Assembly (NCBI RefSeq): GCF_014200605.1
Contig: NZ_JACHCE010000002.1
Span: forward strand, 549,300 to 613,299
Origin: Pedobacter cryoconitis
GTDB taxonomy: Bacteria > Bacteroidota > Bacteroidia > Sphingobacteriales > Sphingobacteriaceae
Reading direction: 5' to 3'
DNA: 64,000 bases
The stretch's first letter is position 1; each line of letters starts with the position of its first letter. The notes beneath the pieces are model-generated. The model saw only the letters and a program-made list of their open reading frames with translations. It was not told where the DNA came from and did not search any database. Shown piece by piece: positions 36,507 to 46,440 of this stretch. A program made the translations under genes and the position numbers.

Positions 36507-37610
36507 TTACAACCCTAATTTTTTCTTTAATTCTTTAGTCAGCGCCGCTTTTGGAAATACCAGACTTACCGTGTTAATTGCAAAATAAGGTTCAGAAACT
36601 TCTATATATCCTTTGAGCGGACCTACTTCGCCCCATGAGTTTTTAACTTTAAAGAAGTACTTTCCATCTGCTGCCTGTTCTAAACCAATCAGGTGCATCA
36701 AGTGATTATCCTCTGTAGTTAGATTTTCATATAATTCCTGACGCAATTCAGGAGAATAAGCCTGTTCTTTAACAGCCGGGTTCAGAACAGGTAATTTAGC
36801 ATCGGCAGTATCTGCAAATAAGATTGCATAACCTTTTTTCTGCTGAAAGTTTTTATTGCTCACATCAGCATCCCACATGACAGTGTAACCATCTTTTATG
36901 GCCGTTTTAGTCAGGTTAATCATTTCCGCTAAAGGCAGATTGTAAAAAGATCCATTTGCGAAATTATCAGGGGCTTCTAAAATGAACTGTGCATAATAGG
37001 GGTGATGGGTGAATGAAGTAATATTGACATAGTCATTCGCATCAAACTTCAATACCTCTTTAGCAAAAGTTTTAGCAGTATAGTTTTTTCCTTTATAATC
37101 AAAGTTAGCTGGCGGATTACCGATTTTCTGATTCAGAATCTGCTCAAAACCCTGCAGCCAGTTTGCAGCTAAAGGACGGTGTTTCAATACCTCATCAAGA
37201 TATGATTTCAAGGTGTCTTTCAGGCCTCTGTGGTCAGGGATTTCGCCGGTTACCCCCTGAAAAGCATTTTGTGGCATTGCCCCGTAAAGAGAAATACCAC
37301 GGATCAGGTCATGTCCCAGGCCACCCTCACTAAACTGCGCCTTGCCCTGACGTAAAATATAGTTTTTTGCTTTTTCTATATAAATGTTGCGTGCAATGTA
37401 CATTTCAGAGAGATTAAATTCTCCCAGCCCTTTACGCAATTCCTCTGATTCGACCAGAGAAGTAGCCGAATAATTCCAGCAGGTTCCTGTTTTTCCCTGG
37501 TTTTTAACAGCTGTTGCTGCATTGATTTTAATGGGTTTCAAGGTGCTTTCCTGTGCTTGTGCAGACAGGATGGTGCCTAATCCAAAGGCCAGAAAGAGAA
37601 TTTTTTTCAT
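36507..37610 (-). CDS. Papain-family (C1) cysteine peptidase, bleomycin hydrolase-like
   Basis: This 367-residue protein has a signal peptide (about 1-19, ending AQAQ). The active-site Cys44 lies in NQGKTGTCWNYSAT, the catalytic His in DNHLMHLIGL and the Asn in KVKNSWGEVG. The wide spacing and the WDADVS segment resemble the aminopeptidase C/bleomycin hydrolase branch rather than classical papain. The export signal differs from cytoplasmic PepC. It probably acts in the periplasm. It is a single gene ending at a shared terminator. Confidence 0.85.
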   Translation of the reverse strand: MKKILFLAFGLGTILSAQAQESTLKPIKINAATAVKNQGKTGTCWNYSATSLVESEELRKGLGEFNLSEMYIARNIYIEKAKNYILRQGKAQFSEGGLGHDLIRGISLYGAMPQNAFQGVTGEIPDHRGLKDTLKSYLDEVLKHRPLAANWLQGFEQILNQKIGNPPANFDYKGKNYTAKTFAKEVLKFDANDYVNITSFTHHPYYAQFILEAPDNFANGSFYNLPLAEMINLTKTAIKDGYTVMWDADVSNKNFQQKKGYAILFADTADAKLPVLNPAVKEQAYSPELRQELYENLTTEDNHLMHLIGLEQAADGKYFFKVKNSWGEVGPLKGYIEVSEPYFAINTVSLVFPKAALTKELKKKLGL

Positions 37611-37680
37611 TGTATAAATAATTTTAGCAGCGATTATAGGTTTTTGATGCCCCTAAAATAAAAAAATACAGGGCATAAAA

Positions 37681-37708
37681 GAGACCGTATCCTTTAAGAT
37701 ACAGTCCC
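37681..37708 (-). terminator. Possible terminator of the phosphatase locus
   Basis: On the minus strand GACTGTATC and GATACGGTC pair with one mismatch around TTAAAG, followed by TCTTTT, about 48 bases after the phosphatase stop. Weak T-tract. Confidence 0.4.
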
Positions 37709-37755
37709 CTTTAGTATTCTGCCCGAAAAATAGGCTTAGAAATAGTTGTCTTTTA

Positions 37756-39624
37756 TTACTTACCTGTAAATAATTTCATGATCTTTTTGAAGATCTCAGT
37801 ATTGGAATAAGTACCGGTAAAGTCCCCAGAATGCGGGCCATAAGCATAAACAGGTACCATAATATTGGTATGGTCGTTTGTACTGAACTCTCCCTGAATT
37901 CTGCCTTCGGCAGCAGAAGCATCCAGTAAAGTTAATCCACCAGTTTCATGATCTGCTGTAATGAGCACCAGTGTTTCTCCATCCTGATCTGCAAAACGTA
38001 AAGCCTCAGCTACAGTCTTATCAAAATCGTGTAATTCAGTTACCACATATTTTAAATCATTGACATGGCCTCCGTAATCAATCTGAGCACCCTCAGTCAT
38101 GATAAAGAATCCTTTTTTATTAGCGGATAACAATTTAATAGTGTGTTTTAACGACTGAGCAAGCATATCACCTCTGCCATCTTTTACAGGGCGGGTTGCT
38201 GAGTCCGGTAATAAAACCAATTGTTTACCACTGCTTTTCTGCTGGAAATCTGCTACCGATTTACTTAAAGTATAACCCTTGTTTTCCAGTTTTTTCATCA
38301 GACCGGTATCCGGATTCTGAAGAAAACTTTTTTGATTAGAACCTACAAGGATATCTACATGGCTATCCAGGAAATCTTTCGCTATCGCTTCATTGTACGA
38401 ACGGTCCGGCTGATGTGCATAAAAAACAGCAGGCGTAGCATCAGTAATATCACCTACACTGATAATCCCACTTTTCAAACCATAGGTGGCTAAGGTGTCA
38501 GCCAGATTTGTACGTTTTTTATCATCCGTACCCATCCCGATATAACGGTTATTGGTTTTCTCGCCCATGGCAATAGCCGACCCGCCGGCTGCAGAATCTG
38601 TATTCCCTGAATTGGCAGCTGCGGTCTGTGAAAAACCACTGTTGCGCAGCATTGTGATATTCAGATTTCCATGGTTAGCAATCCATCCCGCATGGATCTG
38701 AGCCAGGCCCATACCGTCACCAATCAGCAGAATGATATTTTTTACTTTCTTATCTGCACAATCAGATTTATAAGTTGGCTGATAGACAGGATAAGCAACC
38801 GGATTTGTATACGTCAGTTTATCCTTACGCAAATAAAACTCATGCAATTTTTCCGGTACATCAGTATTGATCCAGTCTACGCCAAATTTCTCCAGTTCCA
38901 GCCAGGTATTCGGACTGTCCTGGCTTGCCCAGAAGCGGAAGGGTTTGCCTTTTTGATGTGCTGCATCAATTACTGCTTTTAGCTTAGCTGCATCAGGTCC
39001 GGTAGGTGTTCCTTTGCCATTCCAAACGGTATAGTTTTTTAAATCTTCACTGATCATAGCTACCCTTTTCAACTGTTGCTCTGTATAGACAGTCGTTGGA
39101 CGGCCATCAAAAGAAATGATTAAAGGATAGTTTTTGAAATCTGCTGGTTTTGGCATATCCCCGCTGATCACAATACTTACTGCATCTGGATTAGCCGGTT
39201 TGTTTACCATATCCTGGAAAGGTTTCAATTCTTTCAGCAATTGTGGTAAAACATGCTCATGATCTTCTTTGATATCGATAACCAGCTGTAATTTTAATTT
39301 AGGATCTGCATAAGGATGGTTCCCATTTTGTTTGTACAACCTGTAAAGCGGTTCCAGATATTGTTTCAAAAGGGTCGCTTCAGGCTTGATCTCCTTCAAT
39401 TCATGGGCAACATATAGCTGTCCATCCTTCAGAAATACATCAGCTTCAATAGAGCCCATGCCCGCGTAATAAGCGCGGAGCAATGGGATATTTTGTTTGT
39501 AATCATTATGGCTATGTCCGGAATTAAATGATAAAGGCTGTTGTGCCTGTACATTTACTGCCAGTAAAAGCAGTGCAAAAAAGGAATAGCCCGATAGTTT
39601 TTTCATGTGCTTAAATTTAGTCAT
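37756..39624 (-). CDS. GDPD-like domain fused to alkaline phosphatase
   Basis: This 622-residue exported protein fuses two phosphoester hydrolases. After a signal peptide, the N-terminal half (about 30-265) resembles a glycerophosphodiester phosphodiesterase barrel: GHSHNDY at 36-42, SIEADVFL with Glu60 and Asp62, and NTDVPEKL near the end. The C-terminal half (about 292-622) is an alkaline phosphatase: ILLIGDGMG at 298-306, nucleophile Ser344 in TDSAAGG, and metal ligands in TADHETGG. A diester could be cleaved and then dephosphorylated by one protein (inference). The ATG directly follows the SusD stop; a second ATG at 39606 gives a cleaner signal peptide. Confidence 0.88.
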   Translation of the reverse strand: MTKFKHMKKLSGYSFFALLLLAVNVQAQQPLSFNSGHSHNDYKQNIPLLRAYYAGMGSIEADVFLKDGQLYVAHELKEIKPEATLLKQYLEPLYRLYKQNGNHPYADPKLKLQLVIDIKEDHEHVLPQLLKELKPFQDMVNKPANPDAVSIVISGDMPKPADFKNYPLIISFDGRPTTVYTEQQLKRVAMISEDLKNYTVWNGKGTPTGPDAAKLKAVIDAAHQKGKPFRFWASQDSPNTWLELEKFGVDWINTDVPEKLHEFYLRKDKLTYTNPVAYPVYQPTYKSDCADKKVKNIILLIGDGMGLAQIHAGWIANHGNLNITMLRNSGFSQTAAANSGNTDSAAGGSAIAMGEKTNNRYIGMGTDDKKRTNLADTLATYGLKSGIISVGDITDATPAVFYAHQPDRSYNEAIAKDFLDSHVDILVGSNQKSFLQNPDTGLMKKLENKGYTLSKSVADFQQKSSGKQLVLLPDSATRPVKDGRGDMLAQSLKHTIKLLSANKKGFFIMTEGAQIDYGGHVNDLKYVVTELHDFDKTVAEALRFADQDGETLVLITADHETGGLTLLDASAAEGRIQGEFSTNDHTNIMVPVYAYGPHSGDFTGTYSNTEIFKKIMKLFTGK

Positions 39625-41148
39625 TTACCAGCCGGCATTTTGTTTAATTACACCACCGCTGTTATCAATTTCTTTTTGTGGAACAGCCCATACATCATGT
39701 ACCTGTGGATTAAATCTTCTTGCAGGCCATACTACTGCACCACTGTATCCATGCGCTGGCTGTGCATAAGCTGCTTCTGCATCTCCCCAGCGTACCATAT
39801 CGCGGTGTCTGTCTGCCCATTCGCCAGCCAGCTCAAGCCGGCGTTCTCTTTTAAGGTCTGCAAGTGTCATTCCGTTTGCAACAGGAAGTTTTGCCCGTAC
39901 GCGGATTCTGTTCAGTTCTTTATCACCAGCCCCTGCACCACGCTGCATAATTGCTGCTTCTGCTTTGATTAATAAAACCTCTGCAAAACGCAGTAAAGGA
40001 AGATTTAAATCTGTAGTAGGGTGGTCACCGCTTTGGCTGATATGTTTTCCTACCGGATCAGCAAAACTGAACGGGTCCATATATTTTCTGAACTGGAAAC
40101 CAGATAAACTGTTGATTGATGAATAAACGTTGTCTTCACCAAAGTACATGAAATGATCTCCTGGTTTTAAGATGCTTGCCTCACGGCGGATATCACCGGC
40201 CTGGTAAGAATCATATAATTCTTTGGTAGGTACATAATAACCCCAGCCATTGTATTTTCCCCATCCTTTATTTTCCAGCATCACACCAGGAAGTATACTT
40301 CCCCAGCCACCTGCACCTGCAGGAGTAGAAACTGCTGACCAGATATATTCCGATCCCCAGTTGTTGGTTGCTTTGAACACATCGGCAAAATTTGGCATCA
40401 GTTCACGTTTTCCGAAATTGATCACTGAATCTGCATATTTTTCTGCATTGGCATAATCCTTTTTATAAAGAAAGGCTTTAGACAACACTGCCCATGCGGC
40501 CACTTTATGCGGACGGCCGTAGTCTACTGCTGCCAGCTGATCAAAATAAGGAAGATAGTTTGCTGCCTGCTGCAATTCGCTGATCAGGTAATCGTAATTC
40601 AGGTTCACATTTGCTGCTCTTGGTGTCGCATTCGGATCGTCCATATTAGCTCTGGTGACAATAGGGACGCCAGCTTTAGCATTACCATAATTAGACGCTA
40701 ACTGGAAATACATATATCCGCTGGTAAAATAAGCTTCGCCAATCAGTCTCTTTTTTAAATTGGCATCCATTTCAATTGCAGGGACATAACGGATCACGTC
40801 ATTTGCTCTTTTTATCGTGGCATATCTCATTTTCCATTGTCCTTCGGTATAATCCCCACCAATATAAGCAGAGTTAAAATCCCTTACGTTATCGCCCTGC
40901 GCTTTTACACGCCCGGTAATCATGTCATCACTTGCATTGATGAACCAGAAAAAACCACGTCCGTAAAAGTTTTCATCATCATACAGTTCGTACATGGCAT
41001 TGGCACCTTTTACTGCATCGGTGCTGGTTTTCCAGAAGTTACCTTTTGACGGTGCGCCTTCTGGTGTAATGTCTAATTGTTTTTTACAAGAGCTGATCGT
41101 AACAAGTGTTAAACCAGCTATGAATATGTAGAGTAAATTCTTCTTCAT
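39625..41148 (-). CDS. SusD/RagB-family outer-membrane lipoprotein (locus 1)
   Basis: This 507-residue surface lipoprotein has the lipobox TISSC (Cys21) after its signal peptide. TPR-like helices follow, with the family segments LIGEAYFTSGYMYFQLA and the C-terminal ELNRIRVRAKLP with LKRERRLELAGEWADRHRDMVRWG. SusD proteins cap the SusC channel and bind the substrate. The partner SusC lies 20 bases upstream, and the GDPD-phosphatase gene follows without a gap, so the likely substrate is a phosphorylated compound rather than a plain glycan (inference). Confidence 0.95.
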   Translation of the reverse strand: MKKNLLYIFIAGLTLVTISSCKKQLDITPEGAPSKGNFWKTSTDAVKGANAMYELYDDENFYGRGFFWFINASDDMITGRVKAQGDNVRDFNSAYIGGDYTEGQWKMRYATIKRANDVIRYVPAIEMDANLKKRLIGEAYFTSGYMYFQLASNYGNAKAGVPIVTRANMDDPNATPRAANVNLNYDYLISELQQAANYLPYFDQLAAVDYGRPHKVAAWAVLSKAFLYKKDYANAEKYADSVINFGKRELMPNFADVFKATNNWGSEYIWSAVSTPAGAGGWGSILPGVMLENKGWGKYNGWGYYVPTKELYDSYQAGDIRREASILKPGDHFMYFGEDNVYSSINSLSGFQFRKYMDPFSFADPVGKHISQSGDHPTTDLNLPLLRFAEVLLIKAEAAIMQRGAGAGDKELNRIRVRAKLPVANGMTLADLKRERRLELAGEWADRHRDMVRWGDAEAAYAQPAHGYSGAVVWPARRFNPQVHDVWAVPQKEIDNSGGVIKQNAGW

Positions 41149-41168
41149 TGTCGTTGAATAAATAAGGA

Positions 41169-44100
41169 TTAAAAATTAAGACTTGCGCCAAACAGGAAAG
41201 TTCTTGCTTGCGGGTAACGGCCTACATCTACGCCATACTGATCCATTCCTACCTCAGGGTCGAAGCCAGAATAATTAGTAATCGTGAACAGGTTATTAGA
41301 AGTTACATACAAACGCAGGTTGCTGATTTTAGAAGTTTTTAACAGGTTTTTAGTGAAGGTATAACCCAGTGTAGCACTCTTCAATCTTAAATAAGAACCA
41401 CTTTCCAGATAAAAATCTGAAGTTGTAGAGAAGTTACCATTCGCATCACTTGCCGATATACGCGGAAGGCTGCTGCCTGTATTGGTTGGGCTCCATGCAT
41501 CCAGTACACCTTTTAGCAAGTTGTAGTTCTGACCACTTCCTGCATTCAATCCTGTATATTTTAAGGCATTGAACAATTTGTTCCCTTTCACGCCCTGAGC
41601 AAATAAATTCAGGTCAAAGCCTTTGTAGCTTGCATTGAAACTAAAGCCATAAGAGAAGTCCGGATAGGCACTGCCTTTGAATACACGGTCATTGTTATCA
41701 ATTTTACCATCGTTGTTGCTGTCTACAAAACGGAAGTCTCCGGCTTTTGCATTTGGCTGGATCATATTTCCACTTGAATTTTTATAGTTTTTAGCTTCCT
41801 CATCCGACTGGAAAATTCCATTGGTCTGCACTACATAGTAAGAGTACAATGGCTGACCAACTTGTAAACGAACAGGGGTTAGTGTGCCACGTACGTTAAA
41901 ATCTACCGCCCGGCCTTCTAAATCTGCTGGTAAAGAAACCAGGTTGTTATTCATTTTAGTGAAAGTGGCATTGATACTGTACTGAAATGCCGCCTCTGGT
42001 TTATTGTTATAGTTTAAGCCAACTTCGATCCCTTTGTCTCTTGATAAACCACCATTTTTCCATTGTCCGTCAACACCGGTTGTTCCTGATAAAGGCTGAT
42101 AGATCAGCATATCTTTAGTATCCTTAATGAAATAGTCAGCAACCAGGGTTAACCTGTTTTTGAAGATACCTAAGTCAAGACCGATGTTTGTCTGTTTAGA
42201 TTTGGCCCATGTTAAGTTAGAATTTGACAAAACATTCTCATAATAACCCTGGTATTGGACCGGGTTCAGGCCCATGTAAATCGTAGTCTGTTTAAGGTTT
42301 GGGTTAACTGCCTGAGCGGTAACACTGGCCAGGTTACCCAGACGGCCATAACTAGCTCTGATTTTCAAATTACTGATCCAGTCAATTGAACTTATAAAGT
42401 CTTCTTTGTTCATTAGCCAGCCTGCGGATGCAGAATAATAATTAGCAAAACGATTTTGCTTTGCAACCAAAGAAGTACCATCTCTTCTTCCGATTAGTGA
42501 AAGCAGATATTTGCTTTTGTAATCATAATTTGCACGGGCGAAGAAAGAAGTCAGTGCTTCTGAAGATACATCACTGGTTGGTAAAAATGGTATAGTTGCA
42601 TTCACCATATAGCGGTACTTAGGAGATTCATCATCAAAACCCTGTGCAGAAACAGTCAGATATTCTGCGTGTCTTTTCTGATAAGAGAAACCGCCAATTG
42701 CATTCAGGTGATGTGAACCGAAATACTTATCGTAAGTAAGCACTTGTTCTGTCAGCAAGTCGTTAATTGTATTGGATGTTTGTGTAAGTTTATTAAAATC
42801 GAAGATCTTACCAATTTCAGGGACCTTAGTCTGGAAAGTTTTACTGTTATTAAAGGTTTTAGTGAAAGATAAGTTCGAACGGAATTTCAATCCTTTTAAC
42901 AGATCAAGTTCTGCATAAGGATTAGCCACAATCGTATTCACAGGATTGCTGACATCCAGTCTTTGCAGGTAAGCTACCGGGTTGATAATATCCCCGTAAG
43001 CACCTGCATATTTTAAAGGCAGACCTGAGAAACCACCTTCTGGAGTGTAGGGTGCAACATTGGAAGGGTAAAATATAGCGGATATAATGGTACCAGTATA
43101 TGCACTTTTTGTATTTGCACCGTTAATGTTAGGATTGTTAGAGTTTGATCCGTTTCCATTGGTATAATCATAGAATAGGTTTTCTCCTATTTTCATCCAT
43201 GAATTGATGCGGTGTTCAGAGTTAATACGGAAATTATAACGGTTACCATAAGTGTTTAATAAGGTTCCTTCTGCTTTACGGTAATTGAAACTCAGGTAAA
43301 AATTCGATTTGTCGTTTCCACCAGTAATTCCCATGTTATAATCCTGAATTAATCCTGTTCTGAAAATTGCATCTACCCAGTCGGCACGGGTGATCTGTCC
43401 ATCAGGATACTTAACTGCATCGAAAGCCTCTTTTCTAGGGATGCCCGCATTATCAGCAGCCAGATTTGAAACATCAGCAAATTCTTTTGCGTTTAATGAC
43501 TTCAGCTTTTTCCAGGCAGTTTGTGTACCTACCTTAGCGTCGAAAGTAATATTTAGTTTCTGATTACTTCCTTTTTTGGTAGTGATCAGGATAACTCCAC
43601 CCGAAGCCCTTGCTCCATAAATTGCAGCCGCTCCGTCTTTCAATACAGAAATAGACTCTATATCATTTGGGTTCAGTACCGGTGTACCATAAAATAGTGA
43701 TCCGTCAATTACATATAAAGGATCTTCTCCGTTGATACCACCCTGACCACGAATATTTACTTTGGCAGTAGCCGTAGGGTCTCCACTTTCATTGACAACA
43801 ACTACTCCAGGTGCTTTTCCTTGTAGAATGGTTCCGATATCATTCACTGATCTGGAGTTTAATTTATCAAGTGATACTTCTGCAACAGCTCCCGAAATAG
43901 TGGCTTTCTTTTGCGTACCGTAACCCACAACGACAACTTCATTCAGTTGTGAGTTATCTTCTATCAGCACAATATTGATAGCAGTTTTTCCTTCAATTTT
44001 TACCTGCTGTGTTTTATAACCGATCATCGTGAAGATCAGTGAAGCTTCTTCGGGGGCAGCAATACTGTATTTTCCATCAGCATTTGTTGTTGTACCTAAA

Positions 44101-44558
44101 GTTGTTCCTGATACTTTAACCGATACACCCGGCATAGCCAGTCCGGTAGAATCTTTTACCGTTCCGGAAACTGTACGGTCTGCTTTTTTTATTGGTGCTG
44201 GTATCTTTTTGATGATCACATAATCACCTTTTTCCAGACACTCAAATCCAAGTTTATGCAAGACCAGTTCAACTTTTTCATTCTTAAAAGTCTCGTTTAA
44301 TGCTTGTTTATTAATCGACAGCTGATCCTGATTATAAACAAAATGAAGACCTGTTTTAGTCTCTATTTCTTTTAAGATTGCTTGTTGCGATTTCTCTTTG
44401 GTAATGGTTAGTGATACTGTAGCACGATCTAATTTCTGAGCCATTGTAGCAGAAGCGAATAGTGTTCCGCAAAAGGTACAAATGAGTGAGAAGACTAATA
44501 ATGAATACTTCATGGCTTTATAAAGGGCTGTTAACCTCTTATAGGAGGGTGTTTTCAT
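41169..44558 (-). CDS. SusC/RagA TonB-dependent receptor with STN domain (locus 1)
   Basis: This 1129-residue outer-membrane transporter has a signal peptide (1-40). An STN signalling domain (about 47-117) comes next, then a carboxypeptidase-regulatory-like domain (about 129-205), and a plug starting near VVVGYGTQKKATISG. A 22-strand barrel ends in FGASLNF. The STN domain contacts a FecR-type anti-sigma factor, and fecR and sigma genes lie just upstream. With its SusD it forms an energy-dependent uptake pair. Confidence 0.95.
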   Translation of the reverse strand: MKTPSYKRLTALYKAMKYSLLVFSLICTFCGTLFASATMAQKLDRATVSLTITKEKSQQAILKEIETKTGLHFVYNQDQLSINKQALNETFKNEKVELVLHKLGFECLEKGDYVIIKKIPAPIKKADRTVSGTVKDSTGLAMPGVSVKVSGTTLGTTTNADGKYSIAAPEEASLIFTMIGYKTQQVKIEGKTAINIVLIEDNSQLNEVVVVGYGTQKKATISGAVAEVSLDKLNSRSVNDIGTILQGKAPGVVVVNESGDPTATAKVNIRGQGGINGEDPLYVIDGSLFYGTPVLNPNDIESISVLKDGAAAIYGARASGGVILITTKKGSNQKLNITFDAKVGTQTAWKKLKSLNAKEFADVSNLAADNAGIPRKEAFDAVKYPDGQITRADWVDAIFRTGLIQDYNMGITGGNDKSNFYLSFNYRKAEGTLLNTYGNRYNFRINSEHRINSWMKIGENLFYDYTNGNGSNSNNPNINGANTKSAYTGTIISAIFYPSNVAPYTPEGGFSGLPLKYAGAYGDIINPVAYLQRLDVSNPVNTIVANPYAELDLLKGLKFRSNLSFTKTFNNSKTFQTKVPEIGKIFDFNKLTQTSNTINDLLTEQVLTYDKYFGSHHLNAIGGFSYQKRHAEYLTVSAQGFDDESPKYRYMVNATIPFLPTSDVSSEALTSFFARANYDYKSKYLLSLIGRRDGTSLVAKQNRFANYYSASAGWLMNKEDFISSIDWISNLKIRASYGRLGNLASVTAQAVNPNLKQTTIYMGLNPVQYQGYYENVLSNSNLTWAKSKQTNIGLDLGIFKNRLTLVADYFIKDTKDMLIYQPLSGTTGVDGQWKNGGLSRDKGIEVGLNYNNKPEAAFQYSINATFTKMNNNLVSLPADLEGRAVDFNVRGTLTPVRLQVGQPLYSYYVVQTNGIFQSDEEAKNYKNSSGNMIQPNAKAGDFRFVDSNNDGKIDNNDRVFKGSAYPDFSYGFSFNASYKGFDLNLFAQGVKGNKLFNALKYTGLNAGSGQNYNLLKGVLDAWSPTNTGSSLPRISASDANGNFSTTSDFYLESGSYLRLKSATLGYTFTKNLLKTSKISNLRLYVTSNNLFTITNYSGFDPEVGMDQYGVDVGRYPQARTFLFGASLNF

Positions 44559-44662
44559 ATTGTTAATTGGTTTTTTTTTGCGCGTTAATGAAATGATGAA
44601 TTAAAATAATGGCGGGTGCTGATCTGACCAGCACCGGTTAAGGAATGGGATTTAGCAGTTCA

Positions 44663-45622
44663 TTACTTATAGATTTTAAATGATTTATGATCAGGAGATA
44701 TCTCATATTTAAGATTGTACAGGCTGGAAATGATGCTGATGATTTCTTCTGGTTTCTGCTTGCTGTGGAAGGTTGCCGTACAGCCAAGATCCCCAAGATG
44801 GGCAGGGCTCAGGTCAATTTTTATGCTGTAGATATACGCTAGTTTTTGCAGTGCCTGCTGCAGGTTCATCCCTTCAAATACAATCCTGGTATCCGCAACA
44901 GGCGCCTGACTGATAATTGCTGTTTCTTTGTTCTTATCATAAGTAATCTGCTGACCTTTGATCAATGTACCAAATACCTGATTTTTATTGCCGACAGCTA
45001 CTTTTCCGGTGTTTACTAAAATATTCAGGGAGTTGGAAGCTTTAAAGGCGCGGATAGTAAATGAAGTTCCCAATACTTTGGTATAAATCTTTCCGGGTAA
45101 CTGAACAGTAAACGGACGTTTTTCTTCATGGGCGATTTTGAAAAATGCTTCTCCTTCTTCGAGAGCAATCTCTCTGTTTGCAGCAGTGAATTTTGCAGGA
45201 TAAGACAAACGGCTCGATGGGCTTAAAGTGATTTCTGAACCATCAGCCAATCTGATTGTCTTTTTCTCGTTTGCCCTGGTACTGGCTAATAAAGATGGAG
45301 CAGATAGTTTTTGCTGTTGAGGATGTTTAGGGTTTTTCCACAGGACTAAACCAATACTGCAGACCAGGATAACTGACGCGGCAAGTTGCAGAAAGGAGTT
45401 ACTTCGTATAAAAGAGATGTTTGATCTGGCAGGAGCTTGTATCTGTGCTTGCAGGTTAGTCAGCATCAGGCGTTCTATAACTGCTTTTCGGCTTTGACTG
45501 AGTACCTTATTGTTTTCCTCATAAGTATTGTACCAGTTTTCAACCTGTTCAATCTCCTGGGGAGTAGCTTTAGCTTCTAAATATTTTTTCAGCAGCTCTT
45601 CTGCCAGTTTTTTATCTTCCAT
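44663..45622 (-). CDS. FecR-family anti-sigma factor (locus 1)
   Basis: This 319-residue protein has a cytoplasmic sigma-binding N-terminal part (1-75), a single membrane helix (about 78-95) and a periplasmic FecR domain (about 118-215, with KTIRLADGSEITLSPSSRLSYP and LGTSFTIRAF). A C-terminal STN-like/DUF4974 part follows (about 250-319). The family transmits the substrate signal from the SusC STN domain to the sigma factor. Gene order sigma, fecR, susC supports this. Confidence 0.94.
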   Translation of the reverse strand: MEDKKLAEELLKKYLEAKATPQEIEQVENWYNTYEENNKVLSQSRKAVIERLMLTNLQAQIQAPARSNISFIRSNSFLQLAASVILVCSIGLVLWKNPKHPQQQKLSAPSLLASTRANEKKTIRLADGSEITLSPSSRLSYPAKFTAANREIALEEGEAFFKIAHEEKRPFTVQLPGKIYTKVLGTSFTIRAFKASNSLNILVNTGKVAVGNKNQVFGTLIKGQQITYDKNKETAIISQAPVADTRIVFEGMNLQQALQKLAYIYSIKIDLSPAHLGDLGCTATFHSKQKPEEIISIISSLYNLKYEISPDHKSFKIYK

Positions 45623-45690
45623 CTATTAACCTGTCAGTTAAAATGGAAGATCGTACCGGCGATTTGCGTTAACGTTAGGTTACCTTTATG

Positions 45691-46248
45691 TTAAAAGAAG
45701 AATATGGTCAGATAGGCCAGTCTTTTCCTGATAATTTTTAGTGCTGCGGTAAGCTGATTCTTTACCGTCTGTATAGACAGGTTAAGTTCTTCTGAGATTT
45801 CATTATTAGATTTTTCCTGCTTCCTGCTCATCGAAAAGATCTGACGCATCCGCTCCGGAAGCTCTGCTATGGCCTGATCAAGCTCCTGGTTAATCTCTTT
45901 GACAGTCAGTCTGTTGGTTGGGGTAAGCGCAGAGGTGTTACCCATCAGGGAAAGCAAATCTTCTGAGTACTTTTCTTTGGTAATATTAGCCCTGAAATAA
46001 TTGATGACCCGGTATTTTACTGATCCCTGCAGGTAGGCGGCCAGGGATTCCCTGATTTCAAGCGTTTCTCTTTTTTCCCAAAGGGAGATGAAAATATCCT
46101 GGGTGATATCTTGCGCAATGTCTTCTGAGCCAATACGTTTGTATGCAGCATCAAAAACGTGCTCCCAGTGTTTCCTGTAAATAATTTCCATTGCAGTTTG
46201 ATCGCCTTGTTTTAAGGAAGTGATGAGATCCATAGCTGTAGTGGGCAT
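45691..46248 (-). CDS. ECF RNA polymerase sigma factor (locus 1)
   Basis: This 185-residue sigma-70 factor has region 2 (about 20-85, with IAQDITQDIFISLWEKR) and region 4 (about 125-180, with LPERMRQIFSMSRKQEKSNNEISEELNLS and its helix-turn-helix). It is the FecI-like type common in Bacteroidota. It is expected to activate the downstream susC-susD-phosphatase genes once FecR is signalled. Its upstream region carries the 11-bp repeat cluster at 46441-46541. Confidence 0.93.
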   Translation of the reverse strand: MPTTAMDLITSLKQGDQTAMEIIYRKHWEHVFDAAYKRIGSEDIAQDITQDIFISLWEKRETLEIRESLAAYLQGSVKYRVINYFRANITKEKYSEDLLSLMGNTSALTPTNRLTVKEINQELDQAIAELPERMRQIFSMSRKQEKSNNEISEELNLSIQTVKNQLTAALKIIRKRLAYLTIFFF

Positions 46249-46440
46249 TTAATTTTGGGGCGAAATTAAAGTATTGGTGTTGTCTTAATGTTATGAAAAG
46301 AACAACCATTTACATACTGATTATATTATTTTTCTTAAATCCGGTACCAGAGTATGATTGTTATTGTTACTTGCGGTTGACCTGCTGTTGACGGGTCTGG
46401 GAAGAGTTGTAATCGGGCTCTACAGTGTAACGAGAAGCCA

